The notes beneath the pieces are model-generated. The model had not been told where the DNA came from, made no database searches, and worked only from the letters and a program-made list of their open reading frames with translations. A DNA stretch of 8,432 nucleotides, from contig CANKCT010000025.1 of NCBI GenBank assembly GCA_947480465.1, positions 1 through 8,432 on the forward strand. The letters run 5' to 3'. This DNA is from Actinomycetota bacterium (GTDB lineage Bacteria > Actinomycetota > Actinomycetes > Nanopelagicales > Nanopelagicaceae). Positions 1 to 6,440 of the stretch are shown here, one piece after another. The position numbers were made by a program, and so were the translations under genes. Position 1 is the stretch's first letter, and each line of letters opens with the position of its first letter.

Positions 1-913
1 CTACGGTACGCACTTGACTCTTGCGCTCAGCCGAAGCTGCTGCTTCTTGAGCTTCTTGGGCTGCAGCTAACATTCTGGCACGCAAGATTCTTAAGGCAGA
101 TTCTTTATTTTGTAATTGGCTTTTTTCATGCTGGCAAGAAACCACAATTCCAGTTGGGATATGCGTAAGGCGAACAGCCGAGTCAGTTGTGTTATCCGAT
201 TGACCACCAGGCCCAGAGGAGCGATACACATCAACACGCACATCATTCATATTCAATTCAACGTCAATTTCTTCGGCTTCCGGCAAAATCAACACGCCTG
301 CTGCAGATGTGTGAATTCTTCCTTGGCTCTCGGTCTCTGGAACACGTTGTACACGGTGCACGCCGCCTTCGAACTTTAAACGCGCATAAGGTGATTCACC
401 CGGTGCGGGTACGCCTTTAGATTTAACACCTACAGAGATGTCTTTATAGCCACCCATCTCACTTTCAGTGGCATCAATAATTTCAACTTTCCAATTATGT
501 TTTTCTGCATATCGCATATACATACGCAATAAATCTCCGGCAAAAATCGCTGATTCGTCTCCACCTGCACCAGCCTTAACTTCCAAAATGACATCGCGGT
601 CATCATTAGGGTCACGCGGGAGCAATAACTCTTCTAGCTTTTCCCCTGCCGAAATTGCTGTGGCCTCGAGCGCTGGAATTTCAGATGCAAAGTCTGGATC
701 TACAAGAGCTAACTCTTTTGCTGCTAATAAATCATCCTCTGCGGATTTCCAAGCTTTGAAACCAGCAACAACTGGACCAAGTTGGGCATAGCGGCGACCA
801 AGTTTGCGCGCATTAGCTTGGTCATCGTGAATTGAAGGGTCAGCCATCTTTGCTTCAAGTTCGGCGTATTCACGAACCATTTCATGTGCAGATGCAAAGC
901 GATCATTTGTCAT
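1..913 (-). CDS. prfA: Peptide chain release factor 1 (RF1), C-terminal end missing
   Basis: RF1 is a cytoplasmic protein that reads UAA and UAG stop codons in the ribosomal A site and triggers peptidyl-tRNA hydrolysis. I translated the reverse strand by hand: 304 codons stay open from the ATG to the window edge, with no frameshift. RF1 is usually about 355-360 residues, so roughly 50-55 are outside the window. Visible landmarks are the conserved '[10 protein letters not shown]' segment, the stop-codon-recognition tripeptide Pro192-Glu193-Thr194 within '[14 protein letters not shown]', and the catalytic GGQ at residues 236-238. The Pro-x-Thr tripeptide and 'NTTDSAVR' after GGQ separate it from RF2. 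The start is backed by a good Shine-Dalgarno site (AAAGGAG) about 7 bases upstream. The residue after 'GGQS' is Asp240, where relatives usually have Val. It follows rpmE after an intrinsic terminator, so it probably has its own promoter or depends on read-through. Confidence 0.97.
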   Translation of the reverse strand, partial: MTNDRFASAHEMVREYAELEAKMADPSIHDDQANARKLGRRYAQLGPVVAGFKAWKSAEDDLLAAKELALVDPDFASEIPALEATAISAGEKLEELLLPRDPNDDRDVILEVKAGAGGDESAIFAGDLLRMYMRYAEKHNWKVEIIDATESEMGGYKDISVGVKSKGVPAPGESPYARLKFEGGVHRVQRVPETESQGRIHTSAAGVLILPEAEEIDVELNMNDVRVDVYRSSGPGGQSDNTTDSAVRLTHIPTGIVVSCQHEKSQLQNKESALRILRARMLAAAQEAQEAAASAERKSQVRTV

Positions 914-949
914 TGGCTTCTCCTTTCAAATTCGCGGTGGTGATGGAAA

Positions 950-979
950 TAAATAGAAATAAAAAGACCGCGACCGCAA
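950..979 (-). promoter_or_regulatory. Candidate prfA promoter overlapping the rpmE terminator
   Basis: On the minus strand a TTGCGG at 979-974 (4 of 6 matches to the sigma-70-type -35 box) is followed after 18 bases by TATTTA at 955-950. Transcription would start near 943, leaving a leader of about 30 bases before prfA. The -35 box lies in the 3' arm of the terminator stem. Only about 40 bases separate the terminator's T-run from the prfA start, so any dedicated promoter there must lie about here. The match is modest and the region is AT-rich, so chance is a real alternative. Confidence 0.28.
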
Positions 980-1001
980 CCATTAAGGCTGCGATGCGGT
1001 C
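957..1001 (-). terminator. Intrinsic (Rho-independent) terminator after rpmE
   Basis: Reading the minus strand, GACCGCATCGCAGCC (1001-987), a five-base loop TTAAT and GGTTGCGGTCGCGGTC (981-966) form a long GC-rich hairpin. The first six pairs GACCGC/GCGGTC are perfect, and the rest pairs with one bulge and wobble pairs. The 3' arm runs directly into TTTTTATTTC (965-956). A stable stem followed by a U-run is the textbook intrinsic terminator. It begins 12 bases after the end of rpmE, so it should end transcripts from the rho-rpmE side. No comparable T-run follows the stem on the plus strand, so it acts in one direction. Confidence 0.88.
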
Positions 1002-1012
1002 TCTTTAGAAAG

Positions 1013-1234
1013 CTACTTAGCGTCTGTAGTCTTTTTTCCGAAGCGCTCTTCGAACTTAGCTACGCGTCCACCAGTATCAAGGATGCGCTGCTTACCGGTG
1101 TAGAACGGATGGCACACTGAACAGACTTCAACATAAATTGAACCGCTGGCAACTGTTGAGCGAGTTACAAACTTCTCACCGCAACCACAAGTTACTTGGG
1201 TCTCTTTATACTCTGGATGAATCTCTGGCTTCAT
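1013..1234 (-). CDS. rpmE: 50S ribosomal protein L31, zinc-binding type
   Basis: L31 is a small protein of the large ribosomal subunit that helps bridge the 50S and 30S subunits. The 73-residue product matches the family length and carries its signatures: the N-terminal 'MKPEIHP', the central '[21 protein letters not shown]' segment and a basic C-terminal tail. All four zinc ligands are present (Cys16, Cys18, Cys38, Cys41), so this is the zinc-containing 'C+' form and not the cysteine-free paralogue that many actinobacteria make when zinc is scarce. The start is preceded by AGGGA six bases upstream. The gene lies 123 bases after rho, behind two leader hairpins, and is followed at once by an intrinsic terminator. 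It therefore appears to be the last gene of its transcript, and may be under leader-mediated autogenous control (inference). Confidence 0.97.
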   Translation of the reverse strand: MKPEIHPEYKETQVTCGCGEKFVTRSTVASGSIYVEVCSVCHPFYTGKQRILDTGGRVAKFEERFGKKTTDAK

Positions 1235-1261
1235 ATCTATTCCCTAATTTTATGCCTGGGT

Positions 1262-1309
1262 CCTCATCTCTTTTTTCAGAGACTAGGTGAACCAAGCGGA
1301 TTGGTTAAC
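1262..1309 (-). promoter_or_regulatory. Structured rpmE leader: two adjacent hairpins
   Basis: In the minus-strand transcript between rho and rpmE there are two neighbouring stem-loops. The first (1309-1287) pairs AACCAA with TTGGTT around a five-base TCCGC loop, and two more pairs lie beyond a single mismatch. The second (1287-1262) pairs CCTAGTCTCT with AGAGATGAGG around a six-base GAAAAA loop: nine of ten positions pair, counting one G-U. The second ends 27 bases before the rpmE start, and no U-run follows, so it is not a terminator. Ribosomal protein leaders for L31 are known in actinobacteria, and this could be one. I cannot match it to the published consensus from sequence alone. Confidence 0.45.
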
Positions 1310-1357
1310 GTGGATAAGAGTAGGCCAAAGCCCATATTTTATGAAATTTACGCCTAA

Positions 1358-2908
1358 TTACTTGCTGTCATCAGGGCCAGAAGTTGTCTTCTGAATCTGC
1401 ATCAAGAACTCTACGTTGGATTTAGTGCCCTTCATCTTCTCAAGGAGAAGTTCGAGTGCGGCTTGTGGCTCAAGCGCATGCAGTACGCGACGAAGTTTCC
1501 AAACGATGTTGAGCTCTTCAGAGCCCATCAAAATCTCTTCCTTACGTGTGCCAGAGGCAACAACATTTACTGCTGGGAATATGCGCTTATCAGCAAGTCG
1601 GCGATCAAGAATCAACTCCATATTTCCGGTGCCTTTGAACTCTTCGAAGATAACTTCATCCATGCGAGAACCAGTATCAACCAGCGCTGTTGCAAGAATC
1701 GTTAATGATCCGCCATCCTCAATATTACGCGCAGCTCCAAAGAACTTTTTAGGTGGATATAGTGCAGCTGAATCAACACCACCAGAAAGAATGCGGCCTG
1801 ATGCAGGCGCAGAAATGTTGTAGGCACGACCCAAGCGTGTAATTGAATCAAGCAGAACCACAACGTCATGTCCTAGTTCAACAAGTCGCTTTGCACGTTC
1901 AATTGCTAACTCGGCAATTGTTGTGTGATCATCTGCAGGGCGATCAAAGGTCGAAGCAATAACTTCACCTTTAACAGATCGCTGCATATCGGTAACTTCT
2001 TCTGGTCGCTCATCTACAAGAACAACCATTAAGTGACACTCTGGATTATTTGTTGTGATCGCATTGGCAATTGATTGCAAGACCATGGTCTTACCAGCTT
2101 TAGGTGGCGACACGATAAGTCCACGTTGGCCCTTACCTATTGGCGCAATCAAATCAATAACACGTGTAGTCAAAATATTTGGCTCGGTCTCAAGACGTAG
2201 ACGCTCTTGTGGATACAGTGGTGTTAATTTTCCGAATTCAACGCGATTTCTGGCCTCATCAGGACTCATTCCGTTAACTGTTTCCAATGTAATGAGTGCG
2301 TTGAACTTCTGCTTAGTTTCACCTTCACGGGGTTGGCGAACTTGACCAGTTACAACATCTCCTTTACGAAGACCGTTACGGCGAACTTGCTGAAGTGTTA
2401 CGTAAACATCGTTGGGACCTGGTAAGTAACCTGTTGTTCGGATGAAGCCATAGCTATCAAGAATGTCTAGCAGTCCACTTACTGGAACTAAAACATCGTC
2501 ATCGCTGAGAACTGGTTCACGATCTTCGCGCGGTGCACGGTCACGATTATTTCGATCGCGATTACGACCTCGAGTGCGGTCGTGACGGTCATTGCGATCG
2601 TTGCGGTTACCACGGTCGCTGGAAGAAGAGTCTTCGTCGGAACTATCGTCTAAATCTTGTGACGAGTTAGCAGTTGGCTTGCTCTCTTTTTTACGGTTAT
2701 TTCTAGCTTCGCGGCGTGCTTCACGCTCTGCCTTGGCTGCCTCTCGATTCTTTGCCTGTAAATCGGCAATTGCTTCGACTAGTTCACCTTTCTTCATCTT
2801 TGCTGCGCCATCGACACCTAACTGTGTTGCAACAGTCTTTAATTTTGGAAGCGTCATTGCGGCAAGCTCTGGACTCTGTGAACGTACTGGCTCTTCTGTT
2901 GTTGTCAT
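1358..2908 (-). CDS. rho: Transcription termination factor Rho, with charged low-complexity insertion
   Basis: Rho is a hexameric RNA-dependent ATPase that loads on C-rich untranslated RNA and dislodges RNA polymerase. The 516-residue protein is about 100 longer than E. coli Rho. Domains in order: Rho N-terminal helical domain (about 18-52); a charged disordered insertion (about 53-132) with Ala/Arg/Glu-rich, acidic-Ser and Arg/Asn/Asp-rich parts; the cold-shock-like RNA-binding domain (about 139-212, with 'YGFIR' at 153-157 and 'DVYV' at 167-170); and the RecA-like motor. The motor shows the P-loop 'SPPKAGKT' (267-274), 'DERPEEV' (299-305), Walker B 'VVVLLD' (349-354), the Q-loop region after 'LGRAYN' and R-loop 'GTGN' (426-429). 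By hand alignment, Leu297 matches E. coli Leu208 of the bicyclomycin pocket. The ATG at 2908 is the first standard start after an in-frame stop at 2968-2966, but it has no clear Shine-Dalgarno site. The gene sits 190 bases after thrB, suggesting its own promoter or leader control. Confidence 0.98.
   Translation of the reverse strand: MTTTEEPVRSQSPELAAMTLPKLKTVATQLGVDGAAKMKKGELVEAIADLQAKNREAAKAEREARREARNNRKKESKPTANSSQDLDDSSDEDSSSSDRGNRNDRNDRHDRTRGRNRDRNNRDRAPREDREPVLSDDDVLVPVSGLLDILDSYGFIRTTGYLPGPNDVYVTLQQVRRNGLRKGDVVTGQVRQPREGETKQKFNALITLETVNGMSPDEARNRVEFGKLTPLYPQERLRLETEPNILTTRVIDLIAPIGKGQRGLIVSPPKAGKTMVLQSIANAITTNNPECHLMVVLVDERPEEVTDMQRSVKGEVIASTFDRPADDHTTIAELAIERAKRLVELGHDVVVLLDSITRLGRAYNISAPASGRILSGGVDSAALYPPKKFFGAARNIEDGGSLTILATALVDTGSRMDEVIFEEFKGTGNMELILDRRLADKRIFPAVNVVASGTRKEEILMGSEELNIVWKLRRVLHALEPQAALELLLEKMKGTKSNVEFLMQIQKTTSGPDDSK
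2537..2665 (-). other. Segment encoding the acidic and Arg/Asn/Asp-rich part of Rho
   Basis: This part of rho encodes residues 82-124. It starts with an acidic, Ser-rich run ('[14 protein letters not shown]', 85-98) and passes straight into an imperfect repeat of RGN, RND and RDR units (99-124). The abrupt change from negative to mostly Arg-rich charge is typical of disordered RNA-binding tails. Similar insertions are known in high-GC actinobacterial Rho proteins, where they add RNA contacts and loosen the need for C-rich loading sites. This copy keeps the composition despite the lower genomic GC. Confidence 0.8.
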
Positions 2909-3099
2909 CTGTTTCTTTTCGCTATTGGTTTTCGGGCCTATTTTTATAAACCGTAAAACCGTGGATTATTTTCTTGATTTATCTGAAGTGTTACTGACCG
3001 ATTTAAAAGGTCAAGCAGATGGCTAAATGCTAGCAGGGCAGAAGGCTAAGGACAAAATTTAGCGCTACGCCAGTTGGAGCGGTTGGAACCCTAGAGTAA
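2909..3099 (-). other. thrB-rho intergenic region and rho leader
   Basis: This 191-base gap is the longest non-coding stretch here. On the minus strand its first 90 or so bases after thrB are C-rich and G-poor (about 29 C to 17 G by hand count). That is the kind of sequence Rho loads on, and I see no GC-rich hairpin with a T-run. The second half is A/T-rich. It holds two copies of ACGGTTT (2962-2956 and 2954-2948) and ends in an A-rich stretch with no clear ribosome-binding site. I read it as a possible Rho-dependent termination zone for the thr operon plus the rho leader (inference). Confidence 0.4.
2987..3014 (-). promoter_or_regulatory. Weak candidate rho promoter
   Basis: A minus-strand TTGACC (3014-3009; 5 of 6 matches to the -35 consensus) is followed after 16 bases by AACACT (2992-2987), which keeps the A and T at the most conserved -10 positions but is otherwise poor. 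It would give a leader of about 70 bases. The -35 match is the best in the gap, but the weak -10 keeps confidence low. Confidence 0.22.
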
Positions 3100-3109
3100 T
3101 TAGAGTAAT
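3092..3109. repeat. Tandem 9-bp duplication across the thrB stop codon
   Basis: TAGAGTAAT occurs twice in direct tandem on the plus strand (3092-3100 and 3101-3109). On the coding strand this gives Leu-Leu-TAA followed in frame by Leu-Leu-TAG. Losing one copy would leave Leu-Leu-TAG, so the encoded protein would not change. Confidence 0.85.
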
Positions 3110-4023
3110 GAGGCTCCACTGCGAGATATACCTAGGGCTTGAACAGCGAAAGCATCGCCAGCCGCACGTGTGAGCTCATCAATTTCATCAGCTCCGCCAG
3201 TATGGAGAACCAAAACCGATGGCCCAGCACCAGAAATAAAGGCTGCTACTCCAGCATTACGAAGCTTCACAAGTAACTTAAAAGAAGCCGGCATCGCTTC
3301 GGCACGGTATGACTGATGCAGAAAATCTTGTGTGGCAGTGTGCAACAAATCTGGGCGGTGCTGCAGAGCATGCACTAGTAGGGCTGTGTGCGCTGAATTC
3401 TTGACCGCATCCTCATGCGGAATCACCTCTGGAAGCATTTTCCGAGCTTTCGATGTCGCTACAGAGTTCGATGGAATGAATGCCAATGCACTTATTCGCG
3501 GATCAACTTCAAGCTGAACAGATAACGCCACATTGTGACCATGCTGTACTTCTTGCCAAGCAACCGTTGCTCCACCATAAATTGCAGCAGCAACATTGTC
3601 AGGATGGCCTTCAATCTCGTTCGCCAAATTCAACATATCATCGTTACTCATTTGCTCTGCACCGCCTAAGACGAGTGCGCGAGCCAGAGATAATCCTCCA
3701 ACGATGGCACTTGCAGATGATCCAAGTCCACGTGTATGAGGAATAACGTTCAATGCACGTAAAGCAATTCCACGCGGTCTGCCGCCGAGAAAATCAAAAC
3801 CTTTGTACATTGATTTAATGACTAAGTTTTTTTCATTTCTAGGAAGTGAGTCTGAACCTTCACCGGAAATATCAATATCTATGATCTGTTCATCCAAGAC
3901 TTGAGCAATATATTTATCGTGCATCCCAAGGGCGAGACCAAGACTGTCGAATCCAGGCCCTAAGTTGGCACTTGTTGCAGGCACCTGTACTTGAATAGCT
4001 TGTGCTTTGAAAGTTGGTTTCAT
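3100..4023 (-). CDS. thrB: Homoserine kinase
   Basis: ThrB phosphorylates L-homoserine with ATP to O-phosphohomoserine, the substrate of ThrC, in the cytoplasm. The 307 residues fit the GHMP kinase family. All three family motifs are visible: motif 1 'PATSANLGPGFD' (15-26), the Gly/Ser-rich ATP-binding motif 2 'PHTRGLGSSASAIVGG' (95-110), and motif 3 'GAGPSVLVL' (265-273). 'EGHPDNVA' (138-145), typical of homoserine kinases, separates it from mevalonate and galactose kinases. The start is one base after the thrC stop (TAA, A, ATG), with no strong Shine-Dalgarno site, so translation is probably coupled to thrC. The coding end lies in an 18-base tandem duplication. It is the last biosynthetic gene before rho. 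Confidence 0.97.
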   Translation of the reverse strand: MKPTFKAQAIQVQVPATSANLGPGFDSLGLALGMHDKYIAQVLDEQIIDIDISGEGSDSLPRNEKNLVIKSMYKGFDFLGGRPRGIALRALNVIPHTRGLGSSASAIVGGLSLARALVLGGAEQMSNDDMLNLANEIEGHPDNVAAAIYGGATVAWQEVQHGHNVALSVQLEVDPRISALAFIPSNSVATSKARKMLPEVIPHEDAVKNSAHTALLVHALQHRPDLLHTATQDFLHQSYRAEAMPASFKLLVKLRNAGVAAFISGAGPSVLVLHTGGADEIDELTRAAGDAFAVQALGISRSGASLL

Positions 4024-4024
4024 T

Positions 4025-5110
4025 TTATTTCAGACCAAGTGCTTTCGCCGCAGCTTTAATGTTGACTGGAACGACTACCGGCTTCTTCGTGGTTTCTAAA
4101 GCGTAAGAAATATCTTTTAAACCATGCCCCGTTACCGTGATCACAATGGTCTTATCTTTTGGAAGCTTTCCCGCCTTCTTGTATTTCAACAAGCCTGCTA
4201 AGCCAGCCGCTGATGAAGGTTCGACGAAGATGCCTTCTTTGGCCGCAATTAAGCGGTATGCAGCAAGAATTTCTCGATCGGTAACTGAATCAATAACTCC
4301 GCCCGAAGAATCGCGGGCTTCTACAGCTTGCTGCCATGATGCAGGATTGCCAATTCGAATTGCAGTTGCAATGGTCTCTGGGTTTGAAACGATTTTTCCT
4401 TTAACAATAGGTGCCGCACCTGCAGCTTGAAAACCATACATAGATGGCAAACGTGCAGCTAACCCATCGTCGAAATACTCTCTATAACCTTTCCAATATG
4501 CCGTTATGTTTCCGGCATTTCCAACCGGTAAAGCATGAATGTCGGGTGCATTTCCTAACATATCTACAATTTCAAAAGCAGCTGTTTTTTGTCCCTCAAT
4601 GCGAAATGGATTTACTGAGTTAACCAGGGCAACTGGATAGTTTTCACTCAACTCACGAGCTAGCGTTAAACAGTCATCAAAGTTTCCATTTACTTGCAAG
4701 ATTGTTGAACCATGAATGACTGCTTGTGCAAGTTTACCTAAAGCAATCTTTCCTTTAGGAATCAATACTGCAGGAACCATTCCGGCTTTAACTGCATAAG
4801 CTGCAGCTGATGCTGAAGTGTTACCCGTTGATGCGCAGATAACTGCCTTAGCGCCATCTTCGGCTGCTTTGGAAATTGCCATTGTCATCCCACGGTCCTT
4901 AAATGAACCGGTTGGATTTAGCCCTTCGTATTTAATCCAAACGTTATTACCTAAAACCTCGGAAAGATAAGCAGCGTGAATGAGTGGAGTTCCACCTTCT
5001 CGCAAAGAGATAATTGGAGTGTTTGCACTTACAGGAAGACGATGACGATATTCCTCAATTACGCCTCGCCACTGGTGCGCACCTTTTTTGCTGTTTCCGA
5101 AAATTCCCAT
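4025..5110 (-). CDS. thrC: Threonine synthase (PLP-dependent)
   Basis: ThrC converts O-phosphohomoserine and water to L-threonine and phosphate, the final step of threonine synthesis. The 361-residue protein belongs to the fold-type II PLP enzymes and has the short bacterial form seen in actinobacteria and Bacillus, not the longer E. coli type. '[10 protein letters not shown]' places the PLP Schiff-base lysine at Lys71. 'STGNTSAS' (94-101) is the substrate and PLP loop, 'VGNAGNI' (196-202) binds the PLP phosphate, and 'EPSSAAG' (297-303) and 'TGHGLKD' (327-333) are further conserved blocks. The start abuts the hom stop with no spacer (TAA then ATG). AAGGAG 11 bases upstream, inside the hom 3' end, serves as ribosome-binding site. 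The C-terminal tail after about residue 340 is Lys/Ala/Val-rich. The related threonine dehydratase family was considered, but context and motifs favour ThrC. Confidence 0.97.
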   Translation of the reverse strand: MGIFGNSKKGAHQWRGVIEEYRHRLPVSANTPIISLREGGTPLIHAAYLSEVLGNNVWIKYEGLNPTGSFKDRGMTMAISKAAEDGAKAVICASTGNTSASAAAYAVKAGMVPAVLIPKGKIALGKLAQAVIHGSTILQVNGNFDDCLTLARELSENYPVALVNSVNPFRIEGQKTAAFEIVDMLGNAPDIHALPVGNAGNITAYWKGYREYFDDGLAARLPSMYGFQAAGAAPIVKGKIVSNPETIATAIRIGNPASWQQAVEARDSSGGVIDSVTDREILAAYRLIAAKEGIFVEPSSAAGLAGLLKYKKAGKLPKDKTIVITVTGHGLKDISYALETTKKPVVVPVNIKAAAKALGLK

Positions 5111-6406
5111 TTAAGAAACCGCTCCTTCAACACGAATCACAGATTCAACTTTGCTGACAATATCCATTGAAGTTAATTTCTTAATACATGAAGTCAGCGA
5201 TGCCTCTGTTGCTGCGTGGGTAACGACAATCAACTCTGCATCTTTATCCTTGCCAGCTTGTCGGACGGTTTGAATTGAAATATCTTCACTCGCAAAAGTC
5301 TGGGCAATTGAAGCTAAAACTCCTGACTTATCAGCAACATGAAGTCGTACAAAGAACTGAGACTTAACTTCACCAACAGGTGCGATATCTAGATCCGCAT
5401 AGTCAGATTCTCCATACCCGACAGTTGAATACGCACGGTGACGTGTGACTGCAACTAAATCACCGAGGATTGCAGATGCCGTCGGTGCTCCCCCTGCGCC
5501 TCTGCCATAAAACATTAACTCTCCGGCAGCTTCAGACTCAACATAGACAGCGTTGAATGCATTTCGAACTGCTGCAAGTGGGTGTGATGTTGGCAAAATT
5601 ACTGGATGCACTCGAACAGAGATTTCATCTTTTACAGTCAACTCTGCAATTGCTAAAAGTTTAATAACACATCCCATAGCTTTTGCGGCATTGACATCAT
5701 CAATAGAAATTTTGGAGATGCCTTCGCAATAAACTTCATCAATTGTCACTGTGCTATGAAAAGCTAAACTGGCTAGCAATGCCGCTTTAGCTGCTGCATC
5801 ATGGCCTTCAATATCAGCTGTTGGATCGGTTTCTGCATAGCCAAGGGCTTGCGCCTCTTTTAACACCTCGGCGAATTCGCGACCCTCTTCTTGCATCTTG
5901 GTCAATATGTAGTTAGTTGTGCCGTTAACGATTCCCATAACACGGGTGATTTGATCACCAGCTAAAGATTCACGCATTGAGCGAATAATTGGAATCGCAC
6001 CTGCGACTGCGGCTTCGTAATACAAATCAACTTTTGCTGCATCGGCAGCGTTGAATAGCTCATGCCCATGTGTGGCTAGAAGCGCTTTGTTGGCGGTGAT
6101 AACTGATTTTTTATTCTTTATCGCCTCTAAAATTAATGTACGGGCAGGTTCGATGCCTCCCATTACTTCAATGACAATATTGATTTCTGGATCTGTAACA
6201 ATTGAATTCAGATCAGTTGTAATCATTGATGCATCAATGCCTTCACGGACTGCATTGCTTCGGACCCCTACTTTTTTCAAAACAAGTAAGGCACCAGAGC
6301 GATCAGAAAGCTCTTGACGATCTGATTGGAGCAAACGTGCCACTTGGCTGCCGACGACGCCAGCGCCAAGCATGCCAATAGAGATTGTTTTTAAGCCTGC
6401 GTCCAT
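5111..6406 (-). CDS. hom: Homoserine dehydrogenase with C-terminal ACT domain
   Basis: Hom reduces L-aspartate 4-semialdehyde to L-homoserine with NAD(P)H, the branch point leading to threonine, methionine and isoleucine. The 431 residues match the monofunctional form; there is no fused aspartate kinase. Order: Rossmann fold with 'GAGVVG' (14-19), 'TANKALLA' with Lys107, the catalytic-domain motif 'NGTTNYIL' (161-168), and 'DPTADIEGHDAAAKAAL', where Asp203 and Lys207 match the proposed catalytic pair of the yeast enzyme (hand alignment). An ACT domain follows (about 349-427, 'FFVRLHVADKSGVLASIAQTF'), as in feedback-inhibited homologues, so inhibition by threonine is expected but not proven. 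The ATG at 6406 has only a weak GAAAG upstream, and no other ATG lies in frame back to lysA, so the choice is fairly safe. It starts 34 bases after lysA and directly abuts thrC. Confidence 0.97.
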   Translation of the reverse strand: MDAGLKTISIGMLGAGVVGSQVARLLQSDRQELSDRSGALLVLKKVGVRSNAVREGIDASMITTDLNSIVTDPEINIVIEVMGGIEPARTLILEAIKNKKSVITANKALLATHGHELFNAADAAKVDLYYEAAVAGAIPIIRSMRESLAGDQITRVMGIVNGTTNYILTKMQEEGREFAEVLKEAQALGYAETDPTADIEGHDAAAKAALLASLAFHSTVTIDEVYCEGISKISIDDVNAAKAMGCVIKLLAIAELTVKDEISVRVHPVILPTSHPLAAVRNAFNAVYVESEAAGELMFYGRGAGGAPTASAILGDLVAVTRHRAYSTVGYGESDYADLDIAPVGEVKSQFFVRLHVADKSGVLASIAQTFASEDISIQTVRQAGKDKDAELIVVTHAATEASLTSCIKKLTSMDIVSKVESVIRVEGAVS

Positions 6407-6440
6407 GCGGGTTATTCTTTCACAGATGCATGTAAGGGCG

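Noticed and set aside
430..906. Short minus-strand and plus-strand frames inside prfA
   Set aside because: They overlap the verified RF1 frame in other phases. RF1 itself is one uninterrupted frame from 913 to the window edge.
1..913. Release factor 2 (prfB) instead of RF1
   Set aside because: The recognition tripeptide is Pro-Glu-Thr, not Ser-Pro-Phe, and the sequence after GGQ has 'NTTDSAVR', the RF1 form.
1262..1287. Intrinsic terminator between rho and rpmE
   Set aside because: The hairpin is AT/GC-mixed and is followed on the minus strand by ACCCAGG, not a T-run, so it is better read as a leader structure.
1416..1823. 135-residue plus-strand open frame inside rho
   Set aside because: It lies wholly opposite the conserved Rho motor domain, is Ser/Arg/Pro-rich without family motifs, and is explained as a shadow of the real gene.
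2592..3026. 144-residue plus-strand open frame opposite the rho 5' end
   Set aside because: It is antisense to rho, its composition mirrors the Rho low-complexity segment, it has no recognisable domain, and an open frame opposite a repeat-like coding region is expected by chance.
5111..6406. Bifunctional aspartate kinase-homoserine dehydrogenase
   Set aside because: The protein is 431 residues with the Rossmann fold at the N-terminus and an ACT domain at the C-terminus; no kinase domain is present.
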